Shown: positions 17,479 through 27,230 of the stretch, one piece after another
How positions within the stretch are numbered: position 1 is the stretch's first letter
How the letters are laid out: each line of letters starts with the position of its first letter
Assembly (NCBI RefSeq): GCF_007753095.1
Contig: NZ_CP036348.1
Coordinates: 3,038,001 to 3,102,000 of the forward strand
Source: Rosistilla carotiformis
GTDB taxonomy: Bacteria > Planctomycetota > Planctomycetia > Pirellulales > Pirellulaceae
Direction: 5' to 3'
DNA: 64,000 bases
Translations under genes and position numbers: made by a program
The notes under the pieces: generated by a model
Database searches by the model: none
What the model was told of the DNA's origin: nothing
What the model saw: the letters and a program-made list of their open reading frames with translations, nothing else

Positions 17479-18801
17479 TTGATTAACAACCCCCGTCCTC
17501 AACGGTCGATCGGAATGACGTCGCTGGTCTGTTTAGTGGTCGCCAACATGGTCGGGGCGGGCGTGTACACGACCAGTGGCTATTCCTTGCAAGCACTCGG
17601 ATCGCCGACTCGGGTGCTGGCGATGTGGGCGATCGCCGCGGTGATCGCGATTACTGGCGCAATTGCATACGGAGGGTTGTCACGTCAATTGGTTCGCTCC
17701 GGCGGCGAGTATCTGTTCCTGTCGCGTGCGGTCCATCCGTTGGCCGGCTTCATGGCGGGATGGATTTCGCTGTTGGCGGGCTTCACCGGCGCGATCGCTT
17801 TTGCCGCGACGACATTCGTGAATTACCTGCCCGCGAATTTGCAAATCGATAGCAGCCGCGAAAAAACGCTCGTGGCTGTTGGCTTGATCATCTGTGCGGC
17901 GCTGCTGCACTTGTTTCGGACCGGGACCGGTGCGATCGGACAGAACATCTTGGTGTGCGTCAAATTGGTGGCGATCGCGTTGTTTATCGCGATCGGCCTG
18001 GCCGCTGTCGATTGGCCGAGTGCAGGTGCGGCGGCGGATTCGGCGGCCGCGCCCGGGCCAGACTTCTCAACGTATGCCAATCAATTGATGTGGATCTCGT
18101 TCAGTTTTGCCGGCTTCAACGCATCGATCTACGTCGCGGGAGAAGCCAAACTGGGTCGCCGAACGGTGCGTCGATCGATGTTGTTTGCCGCGATCGGGGT
18201 GTCGGTTCTTTACCTGTTGATCAACACGGTCTTCCTGTGCACGGCGCCGCAAGAGGCGATCGTCGGACGCGGGGATATCGCCGCAGTCGTCGCGAAACAC
18301 CTGGGGGGCGAACGGCTGGGGCTGGCGGTGCAGTTACTGGTGGCCTTGTCGTTGGCGACCAGCGTGACGGCGATGCTACAAGCGGGACCACGGGTGTACG
18401 TGAAGATGGCCGAAGATGGGATGTTGCCCGCATGGTTGATACCGGATGGGGACGTGCCGCGTGTGGCGATCGTGTTACAGGCGGTGTTGGCTGCGGTGTT
18501 GGTCTGTGCAGCGTCGATTCACGATCTGTTGGATTACACAAGTTTTCTGCTTTCCGTGAGTGCCGGGGCTACGGTGTTGTGCCTGTTGTTGCCACGGTTT
18601 CGAGGCCAGCCGGGGAAGCGTCCCGTCGTCTTGTGGCCTGTTTTGCCTGCCTTTTTCGTGGTCGCGACGCTCGGGATCGCCGTGGTGGGCTGTCTCTATC
18701 GGTATCAACAGAGTCCGACCAGTCTGATGCTGAGCCTCGCGGTGGTGGCGTCGGGGATCGGAGTCTATCGCGTGCGGCCGGGCCGATCGGGCTCGCGATA
18801 G
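17479..18801 (+). CDS. APC superfamily amino acid/polyamine permease
   Basis: Integral membrane transporter of 440 residues with about 12 hydrophobic segments, fitting the APC (amino acid-polyamine-organocation) family. The first segment holds the diagnostic GMTSLVCLVVANMVGAGVYT, in which the GxG-type unwound part of TM1 binds substrate, and TM6 is WISFSFAGFNASIYVAGEAK. The start used here is TTG at 17479, preceded by AGGTGA four bases upstream; an ATG at 17515 would leave only a very short pre-TM1 tail and is an alternative. The substrate cannot be inferred. It stands alone, 72 bases before the CPBP protease gene on the same strand. Confidence 0.88.
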   Translation: MINNPRPQRSIGMTSLVCLVVANMVGAGVYTTSGYSLQALGSPTRVLAMWAIAAVIAITGAIAYGGLSRQLVRSGGEYLFLSRAVHPLAGFMAGWISLLAGFTGAIAFAATTFVNYLPANLQIDSSREKTLVAVGLIICAALLHLFRTGTGAIGQNILVCVKLVAIALFIAIGLAAVDWPSAGAAADSAAAPGPDFSTYANQLMWISFSFAGFNASIYVAGEAKLGRRTVRRSMLFAAIGVSVLYLLINTVFLCTAPQEAIVGRGDIAAVVAKHLGGERLGLAVQLLVALSLATSVTAMLQAGPRVYVKMAEDGMLPAWLIPDGDVPRVAIVLQAVLAAVLVCAASIHDLLDYTSFLLSVSAGATVLCLLLPRFRGQPGKRPVVLWPVLPAFFVVATLGIAVVGCLYRYQQSPTSLMLSLAVVASGIGVYRVRPGRSGSR

Positions 18802-18872
18802 CCTGTTTTTCGTGGTGACATTAAATTACGTTTAGCCTTGAAACCCACAGCCGCCCCCCTCCCACCTGTAGC

Positions 18873-19883
18873 ATGGAAACGATGAGCCCTCTGGAAATCT
18901 TCTCGGCTGTCTTTGGCCTGTTTGTGTTGGCGATGATCGTTGCCAGTCTTATCGCTTGGTCGGTCGCGCTGCGGCGGTTGTGGCAAGGCGACGACATCCT
19001 GCCACTGGAAAATCGAAGGCCGGTCGGTTGGGGTGTCGATGGCGTGATCGTGGCGCTGGGGCTTGTCGTCTTGTTGGCCAACGCGGCCAGCTTTATCGCT
19101 CAACGTGCCGGCTGGTTGGAGCTGCCCAAAGATCCCCAGACGACGCCGATCTCGCTGTCCGATATGTCGACCCTGCTGAGCCTCGAAGGGGGCTCCCGAA
19201 TCGTCGCCTGTGGATTGTTGGTCGTGTGGTTGGTCGCACTTTATCGTTCCAGCGCCATCGATCTGGGCTTTGCGGTTCGTCGATCGCATCTCGTCGCCGG
19301 CGTGTTGGGTGTCGTCGCATTGCTGCCTCCCATCTATTTACTGCAGGCGCTATTGACCGTTTGGTGGGTCGAATATGAACACCCGGTGTTGGAGCTGTTG
19401 CAAGAATCAGGGGACCCGATGTACCTGCTTCCAATGGCCTTGGTGGCGGTCGTTGTGGCTCCGTTGACCGAAGAGTTTTTGTTTCGCGTCGTCTTGCAAG
19501 GTTGGTTGGAGAGCAAAGCGATGGGCGGTCCAGAGAACGCCTTCCCCGTCGCAGGCCCGTCGCCTGGTGGCGACCAGGTAGACTTTGCGGACCCGGCCGC
19601 GGGCGAAGGGGGAGCACCGATCGTGGCAATGCCAACCGGAGCGACGCCAGACGACGTCCGCCGCGTCCCGTACTGGCCGATCTTGGTCAGCAGTCTATTT
19701 TTCGCGCTCGCGCACCTAGGACATGGGCCCGCTCCAGTGACACTTTTCTTCCTCGCCCTGGGGCTTGGCTACCTCTATCGCCAAACACACAGTATTTGGC
19801 CGTCGCTATTAGTTCACTTTAGTTTGAATGCGATCACGATGATCGTTGCGGCGGTCAGCATGATCGTTGGGGAAGGATTGTAG
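18873..19883 (+). CDS. CPBP family intramembrane metalloprotease (CAAX protease/Rce1-like)
   Basis: A 336-residue polytopic membrane protein. The family motifs are visible: motif 1 TEEFLFRVVLQG (EExxxR), motif 2 FALAHLGHGP (FxxxH), and motif 3 SLLVHFSLNAI (HxxxN/B), which together form the metal site. Roughly 60 hydrophilic residues between motif 1 and motif 2 (rich in Gly, Pro and Asp) form an unusually long loop. In bacteria these proteins act in bacteriocin self-immunity, secretion or unknown proteolysis; nothing nearby indicates which. ATG at 18873 lies a few bases after a weak purine-rich stretch. Confidence 0.9.
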   Translation: METMSPLEIFSAVFGLFVLAMIVASLIAWSVALRRLWQGDDILPLENRRPVGWGVDGVIVALGLVVLLANAASFIAQRAGWLELPKDPQTTPISLSDMSTLLSLEGGSRIVACGLLVVWLVALYRSSAIDLGFAVRRSHLVAGVLGVVALLPPIYLLQALLTVWWVEYEHPVLELLQESGDPMYLLPMALVAVVVAPLTEEFLFRVVLQGWLESKAMGGPENAFPVAGPSPGGDQVDFADPAAGEGGAPIVAMPTGATPDDVRRVPYWPILVSSLFFALAHLGHGPAPVTLFFLALGLGYLYRQTHSIWPSLLVHFSLNAITMIVAAVSMIVGEGL

Positions 19884-20111
19884 CGTTGGAGGTTCCCAGC
19901 GGGGTGATCGAAGCCCACCGAGCGGCTTGGGGGGGGATCACTCGAGCTCTAGTTTAATGGCGTTCAGAATTACTTAACGCGATTTTCATCATGGTTTTCG
20001 AACATTAAGGGCGACATGGTCTGTATGATCTATCGGTCACGGCACGGCAATTGCATTGTCTGAGACCGGAAAGGAACAGGGGACTGGGAAGTTACCGTCC
20101 CCGACAGCCAC

Positions 20112-20555
20112 ATGTTTAATTTTGCATGGGAAAATCGACCGATGAGCAACGTAACGGGCCAACTGCAAGCGGATTGGAACACTGATGCGATCTTGGAAGT
20201 GCCACGAAAATGGGCACGCTGGATCGAATCGTCGCCAACTATCCTTGCAGTGTTGGCAATTTGGATTGGACTCGTGTCGGCTTATGATATCTATCTGACG
20301 ATTAAGTTCGCGGATTCATTGGCCTACCTGGAACAGAACCCTGTCGCCCGCGGGATCTTGAATCTCGATTCGATCAACGGGATGGGGGTTGAACACTTGG
20401 CGCGATTCATTGGCCTCAAGTGTGGTGGCACGGTGGTGTCGATCGGCGCGCTGTTTTTGATCAGTCATTGGAAGCACCACTTGGCCAACTTGGCCGCTGG
20501 CGGTGTCGCTTTAGTTCAATTGGGAGTGCTCGCCTTTTTGAGTTTTGCAAACTGA
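20112..20555 (+). CDS. Small hypothetical membrane protein
   Basis: A 147-residue protein with three hydrophobic segments: one around SPTILAVLAIWIGLVSAYDI, one around KCGGTVVSIGALFLISHW and one at the C-terminus (GGVALVQLGVLAFLSFAN). The soluble N-terminus is acidic and Trp-containing. The segment AYDIYLTIKFADSLAYLEQN followed by NPVARGIL looks like a DUF5658-type small membrane protein, which I cannot confirm. Start may be ATG 20112 or ATG 20142; neither has a strong ribosome-binding site. It is isolated: 228 bases after the CPBP gene and 194 before the PhoD gene. Confidence 0.7.
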   Translation: MFNFAWENRPMSNVTGQLQADWNTDAILEVPRKWARWIESSPTILAVLAIWIGLVSAYDIYLTIKFADSLAYLEQNPVARGILNLDSINGMGVEHLARFIGLKCGGTVVSIGALFLISHWKHHLANLAAGGVALVQLGVLAFLSFAN

Positions 20556-20749
20556 GCATGAGGTATTGGGGATCCGCCCCACACCTCCGTCGACATCGCA
20601 CCCGCCTCACACCATCCCACCTACCATCCTCGACAACAAGCAAGCATTGGTTTTCTCTGGAGCGTTCTCCGCTTGAGGGCAATCGTTTGCTAGAATGACG
20701 CCACATCACCTGTGATCTTCATTCGAATGCCTTCCGACGAGGTTTTGTT

Positions 20750-22255
<1,506 letters not shown>

Positions 22256-22408
22256 GTGACGGAAACCACGACGCGGGGCCCAGCGATCCGGCACGTTCGT
22301 CAAGCGAGCCGCCAGGTTTTCCCGCGCCGTGGGGGAGGTTTCTCGATCGATGCGGGGTGCGAAATCCATCCCGCTGTCGCGCCGGCATGCAGCGCTTTTT
22401 GGTCCGGG

Positions 22409-23725
22409 TTAGAAATCGTCGATCCCGGCGGACATGTCTTCCAGTTTCGACATCGCTTGCGTTTGGATTTGGCGAATGCGTTCACGCGATAACGACATTG
22501 CGGAACTGACTTGCGTGAGCGTCCTCGGCGTGCCGTCTTTGATGCCGAAACGCATTTCAACGATGCGTCGCTCTCGCGGGTCCAGACGGCTCAACATCGA
22601 CAGCACCAACGGCCGCATGTTCTGTTGTTCCTCGATGAACGCCGGGTCGGACGATTCCGAAAGCTCGGGAAGCGTCTCGGCAAGCGACAATTGATCGTCG
22701 TCGGACCGGTCGTGAATGGAAACGGTTTCCCGTAAGGCGCCCAAAGCGCGGGCTGTCGATTCGACCGACATTCCTGCGTCGCGCGCGATCTCATGTGGAT
22801 CGGGATCGCGAAGGTGGCGACGGTAAAAATTCTCCTGCGTTTGGCGGACCTGTTTGACGCCTGAAAAGGCGGCTTGCGGGACACGGACCAATCTCCCTTG
22901 CACGGCGACCGCACGGCTGATCGCTTGGCGAATCCACCACGTCGCGTAGGTGCTGAAACGGAATCCGCGATCGGGATCAAATTTGTCGATCGCTTTCATC
23001 AGCACCGCGTTCCCCTCTTGAACGAGATCTAAAAATCCGAGTCCTCGGCCACGATACTGTTTGGCAATCGGAATCACCAAACGCAGATGATGGCTAACAA
23101 ATTCCTGCTTCAGTCGCGTCCAGTGGGCACTCACATCGTCGGCCCGTTTTGCGACCCGCGCCATCTGTCGCGATGGGAAGCGTGAATCGTCGGCGTCAAA
23201 CAGCGACTCCAAGATCGAGACGCGAATTGGCAGGTCATTCAAGAGATTGCGGACCGCGTGACGTCGACGGCGCAAGCGCCCCAGGGCGGCCTGACGTTTG
23301 ACTTGAGAGCAACGTCGGGTGGCGAGTTGCTTGCGATCGTTGTTATTGTCTTCGTCGATCCGCTGCAAAGAATCAATGACATGAGGGATCGCCTTGCGTA
23401 GGAACTGAATCCTTGGGAGGTCGTTGGGGGCGACTTCGATCACGGTGTCGATACGGACATCGCGGCAGACGACGGTCGTTAACCATTCGATGATTCCAGG
23501 CAAAATGCCCGGATGCATCAGCAAGCAGTGGCGGTACACAACGCCCGTCTTTTTGATCCGCCGCGTGATCGCGATCTCTTCGTCGTTGGTCAGCAGACGG
23601 GTCTTCGAAATGTCCGCAAAGTATTCTTCCAAGCCTTCGGTGTCGTTGCTCGATTGCAAAGCGTTGTGCGAACCCGTCTGACTGACCCAGCGATTGTTTT
23701 GTGATTTGTTGGCGAAGCGGACCAT
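22409..23725 (-). CDS. Sigma-70 family RNA polymerase sigma factor (RpoD/RpoS-like, group 2-3)
   Basis: A 438-residue sigma factor. Region 1.2 is around residues 30-56 (GLEEYFADISKTRLLTNDEE), region 2 around 210-275 (DLVQEGNAVLMKAIDKFDP and FSTYATWWIRQAI), region 3 around 285-345, and region 4 around 375-430 with an HTH (LTQVSSAMSLSRERIRQIQT). A non-conserved, Arg-rich segment of about 120 residues lies between regions 1.2 and 2. I start at ATG 23725 because it has a GGAGGAGAA ribosome-binding site; the frame continues open upstream. It lies 154 bases downstream of the HtrA gene on the same strand, so it may be expressed with the HtrA regulatory block. Its promoter class is unknown. It differs from a housekeeping RpoD in lacking a long region 1.1. 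Confidence 0.9.
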   Translation of the reverse strand: MVRFANKSQNNRWVSQTGSHNALQSSNDTEGLEEYFADISKTRLLTNDEEIAITRRIKKTGVVYRHCLLMHPGILPGIIEWLTTVVCRDVRIDTVIEVAPNDLPRIQFLRKAIPHVIDSLQRIDEDNNNDRKQLATRRCSQVKRQAALGRLRRRRHAVRNLLNDLPIRVSILESLFDADDSRFPSRQMARVAKRADDVSAHWTRLKQEFVSHHLRLVIPIAKQYRGRGLGFLDLVQEGNAVLMKAIDKFDPDRGFRFSTYATWWIRQAISRAVAVQGRLVRVPQAAFSGVKQVRQTQENFYRRHLRDPDPHEIARDAGMSVESTARALGALRETVSIHDRSDDDQLSLAETLPELSESSDPAFIEEQQNMRPLVLSMLSRLDPRERRIVEMRFGIKDGTPRTLTQVSSAMSLSRERIRQIQTQAMSKLEDMSAGIDDF

Positions 23726-23879
23726 GGGAGTTCTCCTCCGGGAGTTGTGAGCATTCGAGATCGGAATGCGGGGATGAGTTTTTGAGCGGAAAGTCGCAAC
23801 GGTGGGTTGGGGAGCCCGAACCGTTGCGACATCGATCCAGCCGACGCCCCTCAACGGAGCGTGTTGGCGGAGGGCACGA

Positions 23880-25400
23880 TTACGTGCCCGATTTCAAGAT
23901 CACGTACCGCGAGCCTTGATCTGTTTTGACCAACAACAGCAAGGGATTCGACAAATCGTGATCCTTGGTCAACGCTTCGAATTGGTCGACCGAAGCGACG
24001 CTTTTGCGTTCGACTTGCGTGATCACGTTGCCCTCTTGCAATCCCGCCCGGTCGGCAGCACTGCCAGGGTTCACGTTGGTGATCACCACGCCAGCGATGT
24101 CTTTGACGCCCAGCTTTTTCGCCAAGTCTTCGGTCAGATTGCCAACTTCCATGCCCAGCGATTCAACTTTCGATACTTCGGCGGTTTGACCGCTGTGGGC
24201 CAGACCCGCTTCGGGCTGGACTTCGCAAACCGCTTCGATCGTCAAAGGCTTTCCGTCACGCATGATCTCGATCGATTGCTTCGCACCGGGATCGGATTGT
24301 TCAACGACGTTCTGCAGACCGCGTGGATCGTGAACTTCGCGACCACTGAACGATAGGATCACATCGCCTTGCTTTAGTCCCGCCTTCTCGGCTGGCGAAC
24401 CGGGCACGACTTCGGTCACCAACACGCCGTGATTCGATTGCACGCCGAAGGTGGAAGCCAAATCGTGGCTGACCTTTTGAATCCCAACACCCAACATCGC
24501 ACGTCGGACGACTCCGTCTTTGATCAATTGATCGCTGACCCATTTCGCTTCATCGATGGGGATCGCGAACCCGACACCATTGTTGCCTCCGCTGCGCGAA
24601 GAGATCGCTGTGTTAATGCCGATCACTTCACCGGCCAGATTCACCAAGGGCCCACCACTGTTTCCAGGGTTGATCGCCGCATCGGTTTGCAGGAAATTTT
24701 CCCGCGCCGTAATCCCAATCCCACGACTCTTGGCACTGATGATGCCGGCGGTGACAGTACCTTCGAGACCGAAGGGTTGTCCCAGGGCCAGCACCCAATC
24801 GCCGATCTCCATCCGGTCGCTGTCTCCCATGCGGGCGGCAACCAAGTCGGTGGCTCCATCGATCTTCAGTACCGCCAGATCCGTTTTAGGATCGGTCTTT
24901 ACTTCCGAAGCCTTAAATTCGCGTCCGTCCGCCAATTTGACCATGACGTTGGTGGCGTCGGCGACGACGTGGTTGTTGGTCAGGATTAAACCCGACGCAT
25001 CGATGACCACTCCCGATCCGATGCCGGTTCGCGTGGTCGATTCCGCGGAAGGTTTGAAGAATCGATGCATCTCGGGTTGCCCCTTGAACATCTCACCAAA
25101 CGGTGTGCCTTCGCCGAAGAAACGTTTCATCATTTCATCGTCCATCGGTTGGCCCTGGCGCGGTGCGGTGGGGCCGGCGACTTCGGTCTCCGAGGTGATC
25201 GTGACCACCGACGGTGCGACGACGCGCGCCGTTTCGCGGAACGCTTCGCTCAACGAATTGGCGTTGGCCACCGCGGCGCTAACGCGTGGCGGATTCGATT
25301 CGGCTTGCAGGTGAACGGCCGCTGTCGAACCGATCATCGCCGCGATCGCGAAGCCCACGATCCAAGGGGCTTTGCGTTTATTCAGTTTTGTAAGTCTCAT
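23880..25400 (-). CDS. degP: HtrA/DegP family periplasmic serine protease with two PDZ domains
   Basis: Periplasmic protease-chaperone of 506 residues that degrades misfolded envelope proteins. The N-terminus has one hydrophobic segment (APWIVGFAIAAMIGSTAAVH), acting as signal peptide or membrane anchor. The S1C trypsin-like triad is His144 in LTNNHVV, Asp174 in TDLAVLKI and Ser248 in GNSGGPLV. Two PDZ domains follow (LGVGIQKVSHDLASTF and later VKDIAGVVITNVNPGSAADR). A flexible Q/P/M-rich linker at residues 75-120 resembles the LA loop of DegP. It is 407 bases from the upstream sigma-54 activator on the same strand, and a strong sigma-54 promoter match precedes it, indicating regulated expression by the adjacent two-component system. 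Confidence 0.94.
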   Translation of the reverse strand: MRLTKLNKRKAPWIVGFAIAAMIGSTAAVHLQAESNPPRVSAAVANANSLSEAFRETARVVAPSVVTITSETEVAGPTAPRQGQPMDDEMMKRFFGEGTPFGEMFKGQPEMHRFFKPSAESTTRTGIGSGVVIDASGLILTNNHVVADATNVMVKLADGREFKASEVKTDPKTDLAVLKIDGATDLVAARMGDSDRMEIGDWVLALGQPFGLEGTVTAGIISAKSRGIGITARENFLQTDAAINPGNSGGPLVNLAGEVIGINTAISSRSGGNNGVGFAIPIDEAKWVSDQLIKDGVVRRAMLGVGIQKVSHDLASTFGVQSNHGVLVTEVVPGSPAEKAGLKQGDVILSFSGREVHDPRGLQNVVEQSDPGAKQSIEIMRDGKPLTIEAVCEVQPEAGLAHSGQTAEVSKVESLGMEVGNLTEDLAKKLGVKDIAGVVITNVNPGSAADRAGLQEGNVITQVERKSVASVDQFEALTKDHDLSNPLLLLVKTDQGSRYVILKSGT

Positions 25401-25521
25401 ATCTTGTGCTCCCAGATTTCAACCACTCGTGGTGGTTTTGACAAACGGAAATTCCACGTTGTCGTGGTGCGGTTCGAGATCACCACTCCCTGAGCGATGC
25501 GAACTGCTGAGGGGATGCTTA

Positions 25522-25537
25522 AGCAGCGATCGTGCCA
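25522..25537 (-). promoter_or_regulatory. Predicted sigma-54 (-24/-12) promoter of the HtrA gene
   Basis: Minus-strand TGGCACGATCGCTGCT matches the consensus TGGCACG-N4-TTGCW at every defined position but one, with the invariant GG and GC exactly 10 bases apart. A start site near 25512 would give a leader of about 110 bases before the HtrA ATG at 25400. The upstream gene encodes a sigma-54-dependent activator, which strengthens the assignment. Confidence 0.75.
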
Positions 25538-25652
25538 ATCCATCGTTTGGGCACCGACTCGGAGTGGACAAGCGGTGGCACTGAACATGGAAAAACAAGC
25601 GTTTTTCAGCACCAAAAGAATTTCGAATGTTTCGCGTTCGACCCGATTTCCG

Positions 25653-25668
25653 ACGCGTTGCAACGCGT
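25653..25668. promoter_or_regulatory. 16-bp perfect palindrome, candidate enhancer site for the NtrC-type regulator
   Basis: ACGCGTTGCAACGCGT is a perfect palindrome centred about 125 bases upstream of the predicted -24 element, a typical distance for upstream activator sites of sigma-54 activators. Binding by the neighbouring regulator is inference; a nearby CGCGTTCG could be a half site. Confidence 0.5.
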
Positions 25669-25675
25669 TTGCCAC

Positions 25676-25708
25676 GGGGCATTCTGCCCCGCTGGGGCAG
25701 AATGCCCC
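25676..25708 (-). terminator. Perfect 15-bp inverted repeat downstream of the NtrC-type gene
   Basis: GGGGCATTCTGCCCC and its exact complement flank a 3-base GCT loop, about 100 bases after the stop of the minus-strand regulator. There is no T run, so it may be a factor-independent pause/terminator lacking a tail or an mRNA-stabilising hairpin. It also lies next to the candidate enhancer. Confidence 0.45.
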
Positions 25709-25807
25709 GATCGTGAACGGGGCGCAGAGGGCCCAAGATTTCCGCGTCGGCGAAGCGGCAAACGCTTCCTCATCGGTCCCCTTGGACGCGGCACGGGGAG
25801 CGCTTGG

Positions 25808-27190
25808 CTAAGGTGTTTCGCGGAGCTTGCGATAGAGCGTTTTGCGGTCGAAGCCAAGGATCTTCGCAGCGGTCGTCTTGTTGCCGTCGACAGCTTCCAA
25901 GACGTGTTGGATGTAGCGGGCTTCGACAGCTTCCATGGGCAATAGTTCGGCCGGGTCTTCGCCGCCGATCAAGACTTGTTTTCCGCGATGGCTGCGAATC
26001 TTTTCGGGCAGGTCTTCGGGCGCGATGCGATCGTAACGGGTCAGTGCGACGGCGCGTTGAATCACGTTGCGGAGTTCACGAACGTTGCCGGGCCAGTTGT
26101 AATCGACAAGCTTTTGCGCCGCAGTTTCGGAGAGTCCTCCGATCGGCCGGTTGGCTTGTTGAGCGAATTGGTCGATGAAGTGTTGCGCCAGGATCAGCAC
26201 GTCGGTGCCGCGACTGCGCAGCGGCGGCATTTCGATCTGGATGACGTTGATGCGATAGAACAGATCCTCGCGGAAGGTGCCCGCTTCGACCATCGCTTCG
26301 AGATCCCGATTGGTCGCGGTCAGCAACCGGACATCAAACGCGCGTTCGGCAGCACCGCCAACGGGGCGCGCGGATCCCTGTTCAAGCGCCCGCAATAACT
26401 TCGCCTGCATCGACAGCGGCATCTCTCCCAATTCGTCCAGGAAGATCGTGCCTCCATCGGCTTGGAAGAAGAGCCCGGGGCGATCGGTCGACGCATCGGT
26501 GAACGCGCCTTTGACGTGTCCAAACAATTCGCTTTCGAGCAGCGTTTCGGGGAGCGCGGCGCAATTGAGTGCGACAAACGCGTGTTGCGATCGGCGACTC
26601 AAACGGTGGATCGCTTGGGCCGCCATCTCCTTTCCCGATCCGCTCTCGCCGGTGATCAGCACCGAAGCTTCGGAGTCGGCGATCTGCCGCACTTGATCGG
26701 CTAAGCGAAGCATCACGGGACTTTCGCCCAGGATCTGATCCAGGCTGCCGCGTCGCGCCGCGGCGACCTGCTGGCTGAGCAAACGAATCTGTTGTTGCAT
26801 GTCGCGGCGTTCGACGGCGCGACCCAACGTTAACGCCAACAGTTCGAAATCCAGGGGTTTGGTGACGAAGTCGTAGGCGCCGGCGCGGATCGCGCTGATC
26901 GCCGTTTCCATGCTGCCAAACGCCGTCATCACAACCACCGGAACATCGCCGCGGTTGTTGACGATGCGTTGGCAGAGATCGATTCCGTTGAGACCTTTCA
27001 TCTGCATATCGGTCAGCACGACATCGAATTCGCTGCGTTCGAACGTGGCGAAGGCTTCCAACGGGTCGGTAAACCAATCGACGACAAAGCCCAGCGGTTC
27101 GATCGCCGCTTTGGTCAATTCGCACATGCTCTGTTGATCGTCGACGACCAGCACACGTGGCAACGGTTTTGTTGGAGAGTTCTCAGACAT
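25808..27190 (-). CDS. NtrC-family sigma-54-dependent response regulator
   Basis: A 460-residue activator in three domains. The receiver domain (residues 12-125) has the acidic pair DD17-18 and phosphoacceptor Asp61 in DVVLTDMQM. The AAA+ domain has Walker A GESGSGKE (181-188), the loop GAFTDA (228-233; GAFTGA in most members) and Walker B GTIFLDELGE. The C-terminal Fis-type HTH is AAKILGFDRKTLYRKLRE. The start at 27190 gives a normal receiver N-terminus. The histidine kinase ends 40 bases upstream, so the two genes form an operon. It is expected to activate sigma-54 promoters on phosphorylation; the best nearby candidate is the promoter before HtrA. The D in the sigma-54-contact loop is a known-type variation and does not by itself predict loss of activity. 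Confidence 0.94.
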   Translation of the reverse strand: MSENSPTKPLPRVLVVDDQQSMCELTKAAIEPLGFVVDWFTDPLEAFATFERSEFDVVLTDMQMKGLNGIDLCQRIVNNRGDVPVVVMTAFGSMETAISAIRAGAYDFVTKPLDFELLALTLGRAVERRDMQQQIRLLSQQVAAARRGSLDQILGESPVMLRLADQVRQIADSEASVLITGESGSGKEMAAQAIHRLSRRSQHAFVALNCAALPETLLESELFGHVKGAFTDASTDRPGLFFQADGGTIFLDELGEMPLSMQAKLLRALEQGSARPVGGAAERAFDVRLLTATNRDLEAMVEAGTFREDLFYRINVIQIEMPPLRSRGTDVLILAQHFIDQFAQQANRPIGGLSETAAQKLVDYNWPGNVRELRNVIQRAVALTRYDRIAPEDLPEKIRSHRGKQVLIGGEDPAELLPMEAVEARYIQHVLEAVDGNKTTAAKILGFDRKTLYRKLRETP

Positions 27191-27230
27191 GGGGGCCGAT
27201 GATTTGTGGGATGCGAGGAAAGGGGCCGAT

